From Apostichopus japonicus (lineage: Eukaryota > Echinodermata > Holothuroidea > Aspidochirotida > Stichopodidae), in the NCBI RefSeq assembly GCF_037975245.1, contig NC_092582.1, positions 4,876,001-4,940,000 on the forward strand: a stretch of DNA of 64,000 bases, read 5' to 3'. Both the position numbers and the translations under genes were made by a program. This document shows, one piece after another, positions 1-13,615 of the stretch. The notes beneath the pieces are model-generated. The model was not told the origin of the DNA. It did not search any database and worked only from the letters and a program-made list of their open reading frames with translations. Numbering within the stretch: position 1 is the first letter of the stretch; every line of letters begins with the position of its first letter.

Positions 1-1719
1 TTTTGTAGAAAACCTATTTCAGACAATGATTAACAGCTTGTGTATTTCTGTGGAAGGAGTTTCAACTTACAAGGTAATAATTGTAGGGTACACATGGTAT
101 AACAGTTATCACCGATTTGTCTTATAACACATCCCGTGTTGGAGATATATTTAACAAAATGTGGCCAAAAATGCTGTTACAAAAAGTATGGTATCTTCTT
201 GCACCCCCCCCTTCCCCTCAATCTCCACCTCTTGCTTCATTGAGATGAACCGAAGTGTTAATAAATAATCCATGCAAGACTCAATTTAAGTGATATCATC
301 CATATGCCTGTTGGTTCTCTTTATAACCTTGCTCCTGCCCCTCCCCCCCCCACCCTGTCCTCTTACATACCAATCATTCCGTGAAAGAGCAGTTTTACCA
401 TCCTTAGAACGTTACTTTTATATTATTACGTTAGCTTAAGATAACATTTCATGTATTACTGAAGGTCTTTAAGACAATGCAATTTGGTAAAAGGCTTTTG
501 TATTTGCTGAGAAAGAATTTGGTGATTTAATTGAACAAATACTTTACTATTGTTATGATCATAATCAATAACATTTCTCAACGAGAAAGAAGGATGTGAC
601 CTTCACATGGTGTCAGCATTTGTCATGACACTCAGGGCAACAAACAGAAACAATATTTTGTGCTCCAGTCTTTTTTTTCCGATCCATCATGATACCCAAA
701 GAGTAAATGAAGCAGAACCGTCCGCTTTAAGCTGTTTGTTACTCATTCCCCCTGTGGACTGTTTCTTGTCACCTAAATTTGTCCCTGTGAAAGGTAACAG
801 CAGAAGATATAGTGTTGAATGTAATTGCAGAGCCCCTCATTTATTAAGGCATCTCCCTAGCATGTATCCTTCTAGACATCTCTTCATCACCCTTCATAAA
901 AAGGAGATTTAAAAATACCTTCCCCAAGATTAACGACGATGTTTTATCTAGTTTTACGCGCATATCATTGGCTAGATGCGATGATGGAAAAATGGATCGC
1001 AGAGAGGCAGGAGAAATGATACCGTTCTCCTCGAACCGAGAGACAACTAAACTTTAGTAGCTTATAGAAGGGAAGGAGTATGAGCGCATCAAGGGAAGGA
1101 GGGGCAACTAATGGCTCAGGGTTATGACCTGATGACCTTAATGACCTGAGATAATGAGTTAATAAGATAATGAGTTAATGACGTGAGATAATTAACCCTG
1201 CTTTTGTATCATCGTCATACCCCAAAGTTTTTCCCATTTTCCCTGTAATTAGCAATTGCTAGGTTTTTACTGCAGTATATTGTATTTGGCCATATATCAG
1301 GAATTTAAAATGGTTAGGCACTGTTACCTGGGTACTGTAACTGGGGCCATGTTACTACGTACCATGCAACAAGTGCACTTTCAATGCGTGAAACCCTGAA
1401 AAAGTTATCAGATTTTTGGAAAAAGTTATCAGATTTTTGGAAAAAGTTATCAGATTTTTGGAAAAAGTTATCAGATTTTTGGAAACAGTTATCAGATTTT
1501 TGGAAAAAGTTATCAGATTTTTGACTGTCACTTTGCTAGGCAAATTGGTTACTGTAGGTTCAATTCAAGAAACATGTACACAACAAATTGTGTACATGTT
1601 GTTTAACTGTTATAACAAGGAATGAATGTACAAATGAAATCTATCTTGTCAATTTAAAGCAAAACTGAATCCCAAAGTCAGAAATTGTTACTATTTGAGT
1701 CAATTATTTTTGCCTACAG
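1..1719. other. DDR intron or upstream sequence, no exon recognised
   Basis: No DDR-like coding segment was found here. A 101-codon ORF at 607-912 has no recognisable motif. C-runs occur at about 205-212 and 343-351. The region ends in a pyrimidine-rich stretch and the AG at 1718-1719 that opens the first visible DDR exon. Confidence 0.5.
1398..1523 (+). repeat. 21-bp minisatellite, six units
   Basis: Exactly six head-to-tail copies of a 21-bp unit (GAAAAAGTTATCAGATTTTTG), nearly identical; unit five has a C in the A-run. Because 21 is a multiple of three, both strands read as 7-residue peptide repeats (EKVIRFL or KNLITFS), which produces artificial ORFs. There are no spacers, so it is not a CRISPR array. 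It lies in DDR intronic or upstream sequence. Confidence 0.95.
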
Positions 1720-4700
1720 GTTCATTTGTGTGAAGCCAGACATTTAGAGGAATACCTCCCTAACAACATGAATCTAGAAACGCCCTCGCAGCATGGCGGC
1801 GGCACCCTAGTGGCAGTCAAGATGCTTCGGAAGGATGCCTGTAAGAATGCAAGGTTTGTTAATTGTTTATTTATTGATTGATTGATTGATTCTTTTGCCA
1901 TTCATATATATGAAATACGAACACAATGAAATCACTTTCTTGTGGGTTCTTTGGACAAACACCTTCTTGAATTTGGTGCTTGTTGCTGTAAAGAACAAGT
2001 CTGGGGAAATGTGACTATTTGTCATACTATATCCTTATTTTTGGATTTTTAAGTTTTATGTGTGTGTGAGTGCATGTGGCACTTGCTCGTACACGTTCTT
2101 ACTTCAGCAGGATAACTGGGGTTCATTATCATATTTGGTATGTATAGGTCCCCCTTAGGTAGAAATGTTTCGCGATTATTGTTGGTATTGGTCAAAGGTT
2201 ATTTGAGGTCACCATGGGTCAAAGTCTAAAAACATTGTTCACATAAGATATCAAGAAGTACAAGTTGCAGGAAGTTCAAACTTGGTATGTAGCTTGCCCT
2301 TGGTGAGTAGACAGATCTGTAGTATTTTTCATGAATGTCAAGGTCAGTTGAGGTCAACAGTGGAAAAAAAGTATGGCAACCCCCCACCCCTTCATTTTAT
2401 GTATAATTAATATTTGTTATATTATAGAACATTGAAAGTTTGGATGACTCATATTCATAAGAATAACAGTACCCTGATGTTTTTACAGTATTATTATTAT
2501 TATATCAGCACATTATTCTTGTTGGCATGTTAATAACAGGATAGGTTTCATATTACCTGAATTTAGAACATCACATTACAGTCAAACTAAATTTGAACAC
2601 AACTAACTACCGAGCTATATGCACAAATGCGACCCAAAACTGGTAGCAACCGATCGGGGAAAGATTTACTGGTTATTGGTGTGACACAAGTACTGTTAGC
2701 AAATCTATCCAAATACTATGAGGCTTCAGTAATAGTATTTGCTGTGCAAATGCCGTGTTTCTGGTTACAATTTGCTCTTTCAAAATCTGTCCATTTGTCA
2801 TTTCCTACAGCCGACTGTCTACGATTTGCAGAAACCACTGAGCAAACTTGAACTTGAGATTACAATTACATTACTAATCTCTGAGTTGTGAAATAGTCAA
2901 AGAGTTTTCTTAAGGGAGCAATAAACTTTTTACTTTAGTGGTCACCAGGGAAATGCAATATTACAGAATTTCAATCTCATAAAGAGAACAGACTGTTTGA
3001 GGCATGTCTGAAACTATTTCATGTTTGAATATATATAGTCCCCTGTGATACTTGTCTATTAATACTAGTGGGATTCCTTTGTGGGTATTAAAAACTGCCT
3101 GCCTTCACAACAGGTTGTATATTAAAGTAAAAGAATAGTAATAAAAAAAAAATATGATGGTCGGAATTTGATTTAAAGCACATTTTGCCAGTGAGGGTTG
3201 TACTTGGAATTTAGAGCTCGTAAATATTCTACGTTGGTCTGTGACAGGTCTTGTTCTTCTCTGTAATACCTTGAAGACTTTGGTTTCATCTCCCAAGGAG
3301 TGGGTTTAAAGAACTTCTAAGAATTTTGAGAACTATTTAGGATTATCTTTCTGTATCTTGATTGTAAGCTACAGGAAGTGCGTCCTCCTTTCTGAGGACT
3401 ATTCATCGGTTCTTTTTTGACTGGGAGAAGTCAGTGATCCTCATAAAACCGTAGGCACCAAACTTTGATATGTGGATACATTAATCTAGACGTCTATTCA
3501 GCGTGACATTTATCAGTCCACATGACATTTCATTTGCACTTTCAATTGCTGGAGATATTTCCCGATAAATAACCGAAAGCTCATCAATCAGGATGGCTGG
3601 CTGGCCGGGGTTATCTAGTCTTTACACACAGCCTTAATAATACAGATACCACATACATGTGTGACAACAGAGAAAATACAAATAGTTCAAATAGTACATT
3701 TGACCTGTTCAGGTCTGATGCTGTATTACTGTAGCATGAGGTGTCCTCAATGCTTGACAAATTTGTTAGGTACAGATGGCCGAGATGGGTTTGGGAATTG
3801 ATCTTCTTAAGGATGTCTGTTGTTGATAGGAAGTTTATGAGAATATTGGTTTGTCGTTGTCGTCGTTGTTGTTTTTGTGATAGTGTTGCTAGAAGAATGT
3901 GGATCAACATTGAACAATAATAAATAAGTTGTGGAAGAAGCTGAGATCATGATCATGATGATGATGGCGATGATCATGATGTATGTATTTTAGATCCTCC
4001 TGTAAGCAGGAACTCACGAAGAAGCCAATGAGGCTTATCAAAGCCGCAAGTTGACCGAAGTCAGTCGCTTAGATTCACATTTAACGTCCATGATTATGAA
4101 TTGTCAATTGTCAACAACTCTGTAACTGGACGACATACATTAATCTGGGAGTGACTCGAACCGGGGAACTTATGATTGTAAGGCACGATGATGCTGACAA
4201 TGATGATGATGATAATGATCAAGATGATGATGATTATAATCCTCATGATGATCATCTTGAAGATCATCAAATTCAGAGTATCATAGCTATGTTAAACTTT
4301 ACAGATTGATATTCAAAACAAAATTAGATATAAAAAGGAGACCACCTCCAGTAAACACTTCCTATGTTATTGGACTCAAAAAGTTAGTTTTAAAGAAAAA
4401 TTCACCAGCTAAAAATACAACTGATGGGACATTGATTGGTGATGAACTTTCTCAGATTTTGATATTGTGGCCTCTTGGAGGCTATTGGTGAAGGGGGGGC
4501 CAAGGACGAGGGAGTAATTCTTTCCAGTTTGAGCCCAGTTAAATGAAATTGAAAGAAGAGGATAAACAAGATGACTGATCATTTGGACTTTATCTTCTCT
4601 GAAGATATGGGGAGCGGGAGGGGAGGTTTGGGGGGGGGGAGAATTTGAAGTACAAATATTAAGAGCTATTTACCCCTACATACAATACCTTATCACTTAC

Positions 4701-7700
4701 CATGTCAAAAATTAGTGTAGCCTCAACTGTTGGTAAGCCTTGTAATTCTGTTTTTGAAATCAGTTATATTGTGGTTAGAAGTATAGTGGCATTCCTGTGG
4801 TTTTAGAGATTAAAGGCTCCTTTAGGGGGATGGATGGATGGATGAAGAATGTTTCTTAGAATTGGCTCTCCTCTTTGACCTGATTGCCACTTGTTGCTAG
4901 CTATTTGGAAGTTGTATGGATTTGATATGGTGATAAGGGTTCCAGATTGATTTATAACATTATTTTCTGTCTGGAACTGTCTGAATTGGGAAAAATTCTA
5001 GGAAACCAGATAAAGACACCAATCTGTCCAGCCAAGAGTGGTTTGTTTCTGCAGAGACAAGTTGATTTAATACTGCAAGGAGGAGAGGTCAGTACTAGTA
5101 GACAGTGTACAGTATACAGTCAACCACAGGATAAACAGACAATAGACAAAGGGGGGGGATTTGGGGGGGGGAATGGGGGAAGGGAGGGGAGAATGGGAAA
5201 AGGGTGGAGGAACAGAGGGTGAGTAGGGTGGACTCTAGCTATGCATGCAAGGTGCATCACTTATACTAAGCTGTGACTTAATGATAAACCAGCTGGGATG
5301 GAATATAGTAGCTTGTAGTGGAAGGATTGCTGGGGGGTCAGGTTTGGTAGGGTGGTTATGGATTGGGGAAAGGGGTACCCAGAATACCTCACTTAGAAAC
5401 TCTCAAGAATTGAAAGAATGTGTCAATACACTAACATGTTTTAATGATTAACTTACCGTGCCCAAGATGCTACATATATCCTAAAAAGTTTCTAAAATAC
5501 TTTTCTGAAGATGCACCTAATTTGATGCCAAAATTTGTTCATGGTGGGGGGGGGGGCAGGGGGCTTAAATTAGCTTCTTGAATGCCTGTTTCTTTGTAAC
5601 TAAAAAAAAATGCCTCAAAGGTCTCATTGAAAGTCAGATCGCAAAGTTCAAAGGAAAGCAGTGACATGTGAAACCAGTGCACAAAGGAAACCGCAGTCAG
5701 CCCGTCATTGTTTTGAGTACAAAAACATATCTTAGCTTAATAAACACTCTCACATTTTGTGAACAATTTTTCTCAGGATGTTACATGTATATGATAACAA
5801 AATCCCAATCTGCTTTCATTTTCCTTACGTTTGCAGGTCAGACTTCATGAAGGAAATGAAGATAATGTCGCAACTAAAAGATCCGAACATCGTCAAACTC
5901 CTCGCGGCTTGCACGGACGACGAACCCTACTGCATGGTGGTGGAGTACATGGAGAATGGAGACCTGAATCAGTTTCTCTACGAGAGCGAATGCGACTGGA
6001 ATAGTAACGTCAACTCCAGCAACCTCCGGGGGGCGACAAGTTATAAATCTGTCAGGTGATAATTTAGTGACATATCAGAATAGCGCCACCAAGTTCTGTT
6101 CTTCATACCCTTAATTTGCATCTTATACTAGGTTTGGTGGTTTTTTTAAAGTTTTGAATTTTGTTTTCTTCAAATGCTAAGGAGCGAATAACATAGATAT
6201 GAGATGTATAGATGGTTCCACCAGTTGCGTGTGCAAAAAGGGAGGAGGGTCGTGGCATGGATGCTCCACCCTCACCCCCCCCACTTACATTGTCCAGTTG
6301 GGAGGGGGTGTGGTAAATATGTTTGGTCAGATGATTGTTTAAAATTAAGTCAGGGAGGAATTTGGCGACTCCACGACCCATGATGTCCTCCTGTAAAGAT
6401 TCATGCCCCGACCTAAATCAATCAGAGGGAATGCAGAATTCCCCCCACCCCCCATCCTTTGCATGTTAATGGTTCCCACTTGTTCCATTTTCTTTTTGGA
6501 TTCAATGCAACAGAGATGACCATATCATCCATTATGTATGTTCTGCCTGACAGATCTAGTTAGTTTGCTATGCTAAGCATGTTGGGAAAGCAACAAGCCT
6601 TATAGATATAACAAAAAGTCTGCTTCTTGTGAGGTGGTTATCCAGATAAATGATTTATGACAGTTTGGATTTATGGCTCCAAGTTGGAAGGTGGTGGATT
6701 GCACCATGATGGTAAAAAAAACCTTTATTGCTTTAAGTGTGTAACCTGACTGCATCACAAGAAGCTAGTTTAGTGCTCTGTCGTCATTTGACCGAGCCTC
6801 TGGGTCATGTGACTAATTCAAACCACCAGTAGCCATGTTTGTTTGTAAGATATTACACCACTAGCCCATCAAAGATCCTTTTAACTTCTGAAAGGACATT
6901 GTATTGGTTGATTTTTGAAGATAAAAAAAAATCCCACACATTTCAATAAATATTTTCCACATCCCTTGTCTGATGCAACTTTTAAGCCATATGAAGTAAA
7001 TTGAAGTCGATGATGGTAAGTAAATTGATAATAAAGAAATGTGTCATGGCTGATTCTGTACTATAGAGTTGTCTGTACAGAAACACTAAATTCAACTTTG
7101 ATGTGTTTGCCCTTCTACAGCCCAGGTGCATTGATATACATGGCTGCTCAGATTGCCTCGGGAATGAAATTCTTAGCCTCGAAGAACTTTGTACATCGGG
7201 ACCTTGCCACACGGAACTGCCTTGTCGGGAAATCCTACACCATCCGGATCGCTGACTTTGGCATGAGCCGAAACCTGTATTCTGCGAACTATTACAGAAT
7301 AGAGGGCAGAGCTGTCCTCCCGATCCGTTGGATGGCATGGGAGAGTATTCTTATGGTAAGTTATAGTGTGAATATCTATGAGCCAGGAACCAGCCAGTTG
7401 GGACAATTTCCTAATGCTAATACCTCTCTAAACTGTACTCCAAATATCATGCTTCAAAGCACTGGTATTGACAGTACAAACAGTTCCTAACCTTGATCTG
7501 ATAGAAACATGATATTCATACTGCTCGTTCTGACAATAGGAGTGCTCTGAATCAGGACATGACACTACAGTATAGAAATATTTGTCCCATGTGGGTGGTA
7601 GGAACACCCAGTTATCCACACCCCTCGCTAGGAAAATATCCAAAGAAAATGTACGTGCTTTGTGAATTATAAATGTGTAGGAAGTGTCTTCTTTTGTTCA

Positions 7701-8428
7701 TGGACATGCACTTTTCTATAGGATATATCAGCACAAGAAAAGCCTAACTTGTGATTGTAAGGATACCAGTGAGTGATACTTTGAATCTACTGAATATGCA
7801 TGACTGGTTAATCTATGTAGATGGCAATTCCTTGCATCGGTCTGTATTTGACTTAACAGAGTCCTTGAGAGTGATTAGACCACAATATTAGATTTAAGTA
7901 TTTGTGTTTCATAATTTGATGGTGACAAAAGATTAGAGAGAATTGTAGTGGGAGAGGGGGTGGGGTGGGTGGGCAGCAGAGGGTGAGAAGTGGCATCAGC
8001 TTTTCATCGCGTAGGTTGTTCATATCCTAGTTACACTCGAGGGTCCTTATGATGCCCTAGATACAGCAAAAAGACAGTCTACGGTTAACGACCTGACCAA
8101 TCTAATCACTTCTTTTCCCCAGGGTAAATTTACCTGCAAGACTGATGTCTGGGCCTTTGGAGTCACCCTGTGGGAGATCATGTCCCTTTGCAAAGATCAG
8201 CCATACGCCCAACTCACGGATGAGGCGGTCATCGAGAACACCGGGCAGTTCTACGAGAGAAACGGTAAACCCGTCCTCCTGTCGAAGCCCGACCGATGTC
8301 CCAACGACATATTCGAGTTGATGAAGAAGTGTTGGAGACGAGAACCGGCCGAGAGACCCCTGTTTGAATTCCTGCACACGTTTTTGAAAGCAAGAAATAT
8401 CGGCTACCAGCCACCATCTGTGGCGTGA
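1720..8428 (+). CDS. DDR2-like: Discoidin domain receptor (DDR1/2-like) tyrosine kinase, 3' part: kinase domain, four exons
   Basis: Collagen-activated receptor tyrosine kinase; only the cytoplasmic kinase domain is in the window. Four exons join in frame: 1720-1853, 5837-6055, 7121-7355 and 8123-8428 (stop TGA 8426-8428), giving about 297 residues. All have AG acceptors and GT donors. Visible in order: VHLCE just after the glycine loop; [11 protein letters not shown] with the ATP-binding Lys; [16 protein letters not shown] with the helix-C Glu; [11 protein letters not shown] hinge; [10 protein letters not shown] catalytic loop; [12 protein letters not shown]; and the activation loop with Tyr followed by a Tyr pair (YSANYYR), which is a DDR hallmark. 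It ends [23 protein letters not shown], then [10 protein letters not shown]. This order matches vertebrate DDR2 closely. The glycine loop, transmembrane segment and discoidin domain lie left of the window; I found no further exon in 1-1719. All key catalytic residues are present, so it looks functional. DDR1 versus DDR2 orthology cannot be decided. Confidence 0.93.
3930..4265. repeat. GAT-rich microsatellites flanking a possible tRNA-derived SINE (antisense)
   Basis: Imperfect ATG/GAT trinucleotide repeats lie at about 3945-3980 and 4190-4260 in DDR intron 1. Between them, about 3990-4185, the minus strand carries GGTTCGAGTCAC (plus strand GTGACTCGAACC near 4152-4163), which fits a pol III B-box. 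This suggests a decayed tRNA-derived SINE. A clear A-box was not found, so the SINE call is weak. Confidence 0.35.
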
Positions 8429-9990
8429 GAGAAGGGCCCAAAAGTTGATCTGGACAGTTTTTTTAACAACAATTTTATTTTTGTATGAAAGAAACAATTT
8501 TTTACATTCACAATTTGTCATTCTTCCAGCACTGTGTAGAATCACACGTGATGCATGGAATTTGCAGTCAAGATCTTATGTCTTCTCTACGTGAAATCAA
8601 TACGAAAAAAAAAATGGCTGTAGGATACTTTTTATGGCTGCGAGTTAATCAACACCTTGCCGTTCTTTATGTGAAATAGCATTTCAAGTTTTGGTCACAA
8701 AACAGTTTAGTAAACTACAGAGTATAAGAACAAAACAAAATGTAAGTAAAATGCTGCATACTCTCTGTTAATGTCAATCGTCTAAAGTATTTCTTTTGCA
8801 AAAAAGGAAGAAAAAAAATTGGTTTTTGAGAAAAGTAAAATAATGTATCATATTGGTAAGGCGTTAGACATTTTTTCATGTTTTTCCACTGGAATTGAAA
8901 GTTGCTTTTTGCTCTAAAAGCATTAAAGAACAGTGAGGAATAGATATGCCGCTTTATATTTGTGCAGTCTATTTTCAGTGTTTTCCATTTTGCCAGTATA
9001 AAACGCAAAGAAATCGTCACGGTTCTGTCATTATTTTAAATTAATTCTTGACTGTGGTCCAATTCTTTGAAAAGAGTCTATGATGAAGTAAAACTGACGT
9101 GAAAATCAAATCGTGCTCTGTGGTATGAAAAAAATTAATGAAAATGTTTTCTCTCAAAAATGTAAGACTTTGGGTTAAGCCGAAAAGCAAGAAACAGTAG
9201 TGTAAGTAAAACATAAATATTCTGACTAATGTATGAAAATTAAGTGATTTGTATAATTCAGAAAAAAGACATTTTTCTCATCTGTTAGAAACGGTGTTTG
9301 GAAATTTGTTCAGTGTCAAACTGTAAGCATATCTCAGTCTCTCATGGAAAAAAAGAAAGAAAAATGGAAGAAAAATAGGGATTTTGTATAAAATGGAAAA
9401 GGAAAATCTAAAGAAATGGTTTAAAAATATTCATTTAGGTAAAAATAGCTCTCCAATATTATGGATATCATCCATATCTAATAGTTTCCTATTGCTCATT
9501 TTCATCCTATCTTTAAAGAAATTGAAATAAACAGTATTTTTTGGGGGGTTTTATCGTTTTTAACTTGAACAAATTTGAATGTTTCTGGTTTTATGTGAGT
9601 TTTTTGTGTATCTGTAATATGGATACTATGCACCCAGTGCTGCCCAATGTATTGGACAAATGTAAATAAAATTGTTTGGAAAAAGTACTGGTTATTTCCG
9701 ATGGTGTCCGCAGAGGTGAATGCTAGCATCGTTAACCGTCCGTATTGTACTAGCCTTACGATGTTATCTTAACAGTACGATAAATCCACCGAGAGATGAG
9801 GTAATACTTTCCGTTAATTATCTTGTAAATAAAGACAGCGACCTAAATGTAACTAGTTTAGTTTGTCTTATTATTTAATTTCATGAGAAAATGTGTGCAA
9901 GTTTGAATTGGTTCATTTGACTGCCAATATTATGTGACTTAAAAATGTAAAATATATAAAAAATAAAATAAATATCTGTTGCTTTACCTG
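8429..9990 (+). other. Probable 3'UTR of the DDR kinase gene
   Basis: AT-rich sequence after the DDR stop with no supportable ORF. AATAAA polyadenylation signals occur at 9526-9531, 9665-9670, 9828-9833 and 9962-9972, so the transcript probably ends between about 9.55 and 10.0 kb. From 9283 onward this sequence also starts the downstream tandem block, so the distal UTR and its poly(A) signals exist a second time at about 15023-15720. The true end cannot be told without transcripts. Confidence 0.5.
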
Positions 9991-10069
9991 ATGATTAAAG
10001 AAGCAGGTGATTACAGGTGGGGCTAGACTTGTAGCACTGCTTGGTCATGGGAGCAGTAACTCCCCTTCT

Positions 10070-10108
10070 CTCCCCCTCCCCTCCCCTCCCCTCCCCTCCC
10101 CTCCCCTT
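10070..10108 (+). repeat. CCCCT microsatellite in tandem-block copy 1
   Basis: A run of CCCCT/CTCCC pentamers. The matching place in copy 2 (about 15805-15840) is shorter and interrupted, showing repeat-length change since the copies separated. Confidence 0.8.
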
Positions 10109-10513
10109 ACCTCCCCCTCCCACCATATTTAATTTGCCATGATGCTACAGGTACAATCCACTGTGCTTAAGGTGATGTCTGTACAAACTGGTACAAAGCC
10201 ATAAAATGTGTTATAGATATTATTATAGCTTGACAAATGGTCACTGTTATGCAGGTAAATGTGGGCAAATCTTCCTGAGCAGTGCTGCTCTCTGATTGGT
10301 TATCGGCAGATGACTACGTTGAAATCTTTGAAATTATGTTCTGAAGTGTTGGCAGTGCAGACTTTATATTGTTTTGTACTTGTGACTCCATAGCGCGGTT
10401 TGTGGGACCACTATTAAGATACGTTAACAAGTTAACTATTGCATTACTTTGGAGAACCAGCTGGAAAATGCAGTCACATTACGACAATTTTTGAAGCCAA
10501 AAGTGATCCAAGT

Positions 10514-11040
10514 TGATTGACTCATTTGTTCATCTTTATTAAAAAACACATGTGCAGGCTGACTGGTATTGTGTTTTAACAGTATTAACAAATACTTCAA
10601 GCAAATCTATAATACTATAGCTAGAGACTTTAGTGACAGTATTTACAGTGTAAATGCAGTGTTTCTAGTAATCCCTTTAACTCTATTAAAAAAGTTCAAC
10701 TATTCCCTAAGCAGATGGTTAAAAGAGGTCATAGGTCACATTTTGTAATACTTACAAGAACTAATACTTACTGATTGACTCGTTTGTTCATCTTTATTAA
10801 GAAACACATGTGCAGGCTGACTTGTAGTGTGATTTAACAGTATTAACAAATACTTCAAGCAAATCTATAATACTACTGTAGTACTATAGCAAGAGACTTG
10901 GGTGACAGTATTTACAGTGTAAATGCAGTGTTTCTAGTTATCCTCTTAACTGCTTTTAACTCTATTAAAATAATACAACTGTTCCCTAAGCAGATGGTTG
11001 AAAGAGGTCATAGGTCATATTTTGTAATACTTAAAGAGCA
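10514..11040 (+). repeat. 258-bp direct repeat, two units (only in copy 1)
   Basis: Two head-to-tail units start at TGATTGACT (10514 and 10772), each running through the recognisable segments ACACATGTGCAGGCTGACT and AAGCAGATGGTT. Copy 2 of the block has one unit, about 16250-16510. The extra unit is therefore an insertion-type difference between the copies. Confidence 0.85.
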
Positions 11041-11255
11041 AATAAAATCATTAAGCCGACCAATTGAATTAACTGGTGCAGCTCAACTTATTATTGAGCA
11101 AAGATGCTGTTAGCTTAAAGCTGGCTTCCCAGGGACCGAGAAAGAAAAAGGCAACAGTTCTTGCGGTTGAACCAGGACTGCAGTTAAAATTATAGGTGAA
11201 AATTAATGTCATCTACTAGACCATTAAAGTGTAACTATTTTCTTTTACTATTAAT

Positions 11256-11707
11256 CAGGCATGAGACTCTTCCGCGGAAACGCGGATTTCAGATTATTTT
11301 TTTTTTCATTTTCGCGTTTTTTCTCGTAATTCGCGTTTTTTATTATTTATTTTTTTTTGATTTTTTTTTTGATTTTTTTTTTTTTTGCCGAACATGCTGG
11401 ACTGTGAAGGGAAGGAACACCAAATTTGACCAGTGGTGGAATCAAGTAGCACAAAGCAAGCAAAAAAGCCATTTTTTGGTTCAAAAAAGCTAATGGATAA
11501 ATTATACAAGCAGAAATTCCACACTTTTTTGGCGAGTTACGTGATGTGATAGATTCCATCTAGAGTCCACCATTTTGCATTTAAGCCCTCCTTACCTGAC
11601 AAAAAAATTCTAAAGGGGAGGGGGACACCCCCTCCTCTTAAACCCCTCCCCCAGGACGGCGATCGATAAATTTCAGATTTTTTTTCCCCGGCTCAGTCTC
11701 ATCCCTG
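11256..11707. mobile_element. 452-bp non-autonomous DNA transposon (MITE) with TIRs, flanked by ATTAAT
   Basis: Terminal inverted repeats read CAGGCATGAGACT at the left and CAGGGATGAGACT (reverse complement) at the right. ATTAAT occurs on both sides (11250-11255 and 11708-11713). Copy 2 of the tandem block has one ATTAAT and no insert, so the unoccupied site is seen directly. Because the flank is palindromic, the duplicated target could equally be TTAA with a TIR one base longer; superfamily is therefore undecided. The interior is T-rich with C-rich patches and encodes no transposase. Confidence 0.85.
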
Positions 11708-12009
11708 ATTAATACAGTACTAACATAGAGATACACATATGTTTTGGTAGTGTATTGTGTAAAATAATAAAGTATTGTGTGTGTGTGTGAGTATATGTGT
11801 GTCATTAAGATGCATGTTGTTTTAAAATGCTCAGCCCTTCAAAGAAGGGAAAAGTTAATTCATTTGTTGTAAAAACCTTGGTAAGTCTTCATTAACCCAC
11901 AGATTGTTGTTTAATACTAATTTAATTTGTTATCTGTTATTATGTACAATCTTCATTTTTACCGTGAGACAAGTGCTGATATTTGTCTGGTACCCTCCCA
12001 TACCTCTGA

Positions 12010-12155
12010 TGAAACTATGTAATATTATGTAATAGTATAACTATGTATTAATATGTAATAGTATAAATATGTATTACTTTGTAATAATATACCTATGTAT
12101 TACTATGTATTACTTTGTAATCGTATTACTATGTAATGGTATAACTATGTAATAC
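12010..12155 (+). repeat. Degenerate CTATGTAATAGTATAA tandem repeats (copy 1)
   Basis: Irregular tandem repeats of an ~8/16-bp unit built from ACTATGTAAT and AGTATAA. The equivalent array in copy 2 lies at about 17020-17150 with different unit number. Confidence 0.75.
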
Positions 12156-13615
12156 CTCCCATTGTTATTGAAGACAATGGTGGCATCGGGGAAGTTACAA
12201 CAAACCGTTGTAAATCTTAAATGGATAACTGGATACAAGGAAAGAAGAAGGGTTTTTAATTTCTTAAATGAAACAAGTGTGGACAGTTGGACAAGTTTAG
12301 GCCTTTCAGCAGAAGTCAAAGGAGCACATGAGGAATTGATGGGTTATTAATTTACAGTAATCTGCAAGGAATGGAAGGTTAAAGGGGAATGAGTTGATAT
12401 AATCAACATTTGGGGACAGTGCGTTGCACATGTGGCAGAAAGAGTACATTGCGCTGACTTGAGAATGAACATAGAGAAGATATCCCTGTCCTATGCATAG
12501 CTCCAGTTAGCTTGTTAATGCCATTGGAGAGATTTCCAATTTCTGTAAAATAACATCCCCACCTCTGCCAATCCACTACCCTTATTCCCTCTGAGTGTCT
12601 TTGGCTTGGCAGAGATGCCCCCCTTTCCTCCCCCACCCATCCATCATGTGAGAGTTATAAATAAGTTATCATACCTTGTAAGTAGTAACGGTAGTAGTAA
12701 CGGTAAGTAAGGGTGTGAATTTTGAAGAAATTTGATCAGTCTTAGCTTGATTAAATTCCAGTAAAAATTCATGATGTATGTAATCTTGGAGGGGGAAACA
12801 AGATCTATTGCTTAATTTGTTATTGTTACTTTTTAAGTTTCTCAGTTTGATTTGTTACAGCTGGTCTGTATTCGTGCACTCGGTGCTACTGTTTGCTTTA
12901 TTCATTTAACCTTGCAAAATATATGAAAAATTGTAAATTGTTGTATTTTTAAGCTTTGTATTGTTTTTAATAATCTTGTGATTGAATGTGTGCGTTTTAT
13001 TTTATTATTACTTGAGCGTTACTGTGACGTTATGTAACAACCTCATCATCAAAATGATTAAATGGTGATAGTTCACATGTGACGTAACGAAATATGAACA
13101 TTTACAAGGAATGCCTTCTAGTTTGAAAGGAGGCTCTAAACCTTGGGTTCGATGATATCGGTGAACATTTTTGCTGGAGGTAAAACATCTAAATTTTAGT
13201 TTTACTCAATAATTGACAAGAAAGGCAAACCAGAGTGGCAGATAGTTATGTACAAAGTTGTAATTAGAAAAAAAACAATTAAATAATGCTAACGATAAAC
13301 AGAAATATTTTTTGAAATGGCGGTGTGATGTTGGTTCATAGAGACAGTCTGGTGTCTGTGTTAACATTCAGAACTCATGCAGTAGCTTTTTAAAAAAAAA
13401 AATTGATGTGGTGTTGATTTAACATTCATTCATACTTAGTAAAGATTCCTAAATCCTATTTGGTCCATTCAGGTCAGCTGACCGTGGTTAATCCTGTGAG
13501 TAACGCACGGTAAAATTACGGGGCATCACTTTAATAAATCTTTGGTTATATGCAACAAAAAATGTTTTGTTTCATGATTTTTCCCCCACACAAATGGTAG
13601 TGTATGAATGAACGG

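Noticed and set aside
607-912. 101-codon ORF as an upstream DDR exon
   Set aside because: It has no glycine-loop or juxtamembrane DDR motif and no suitable splice sites.
1398-1523. CRISPR-like regular repeats
   Set aside because: Units are directly adjacent with no unique spacers, and the context is a eukaryotic intron.
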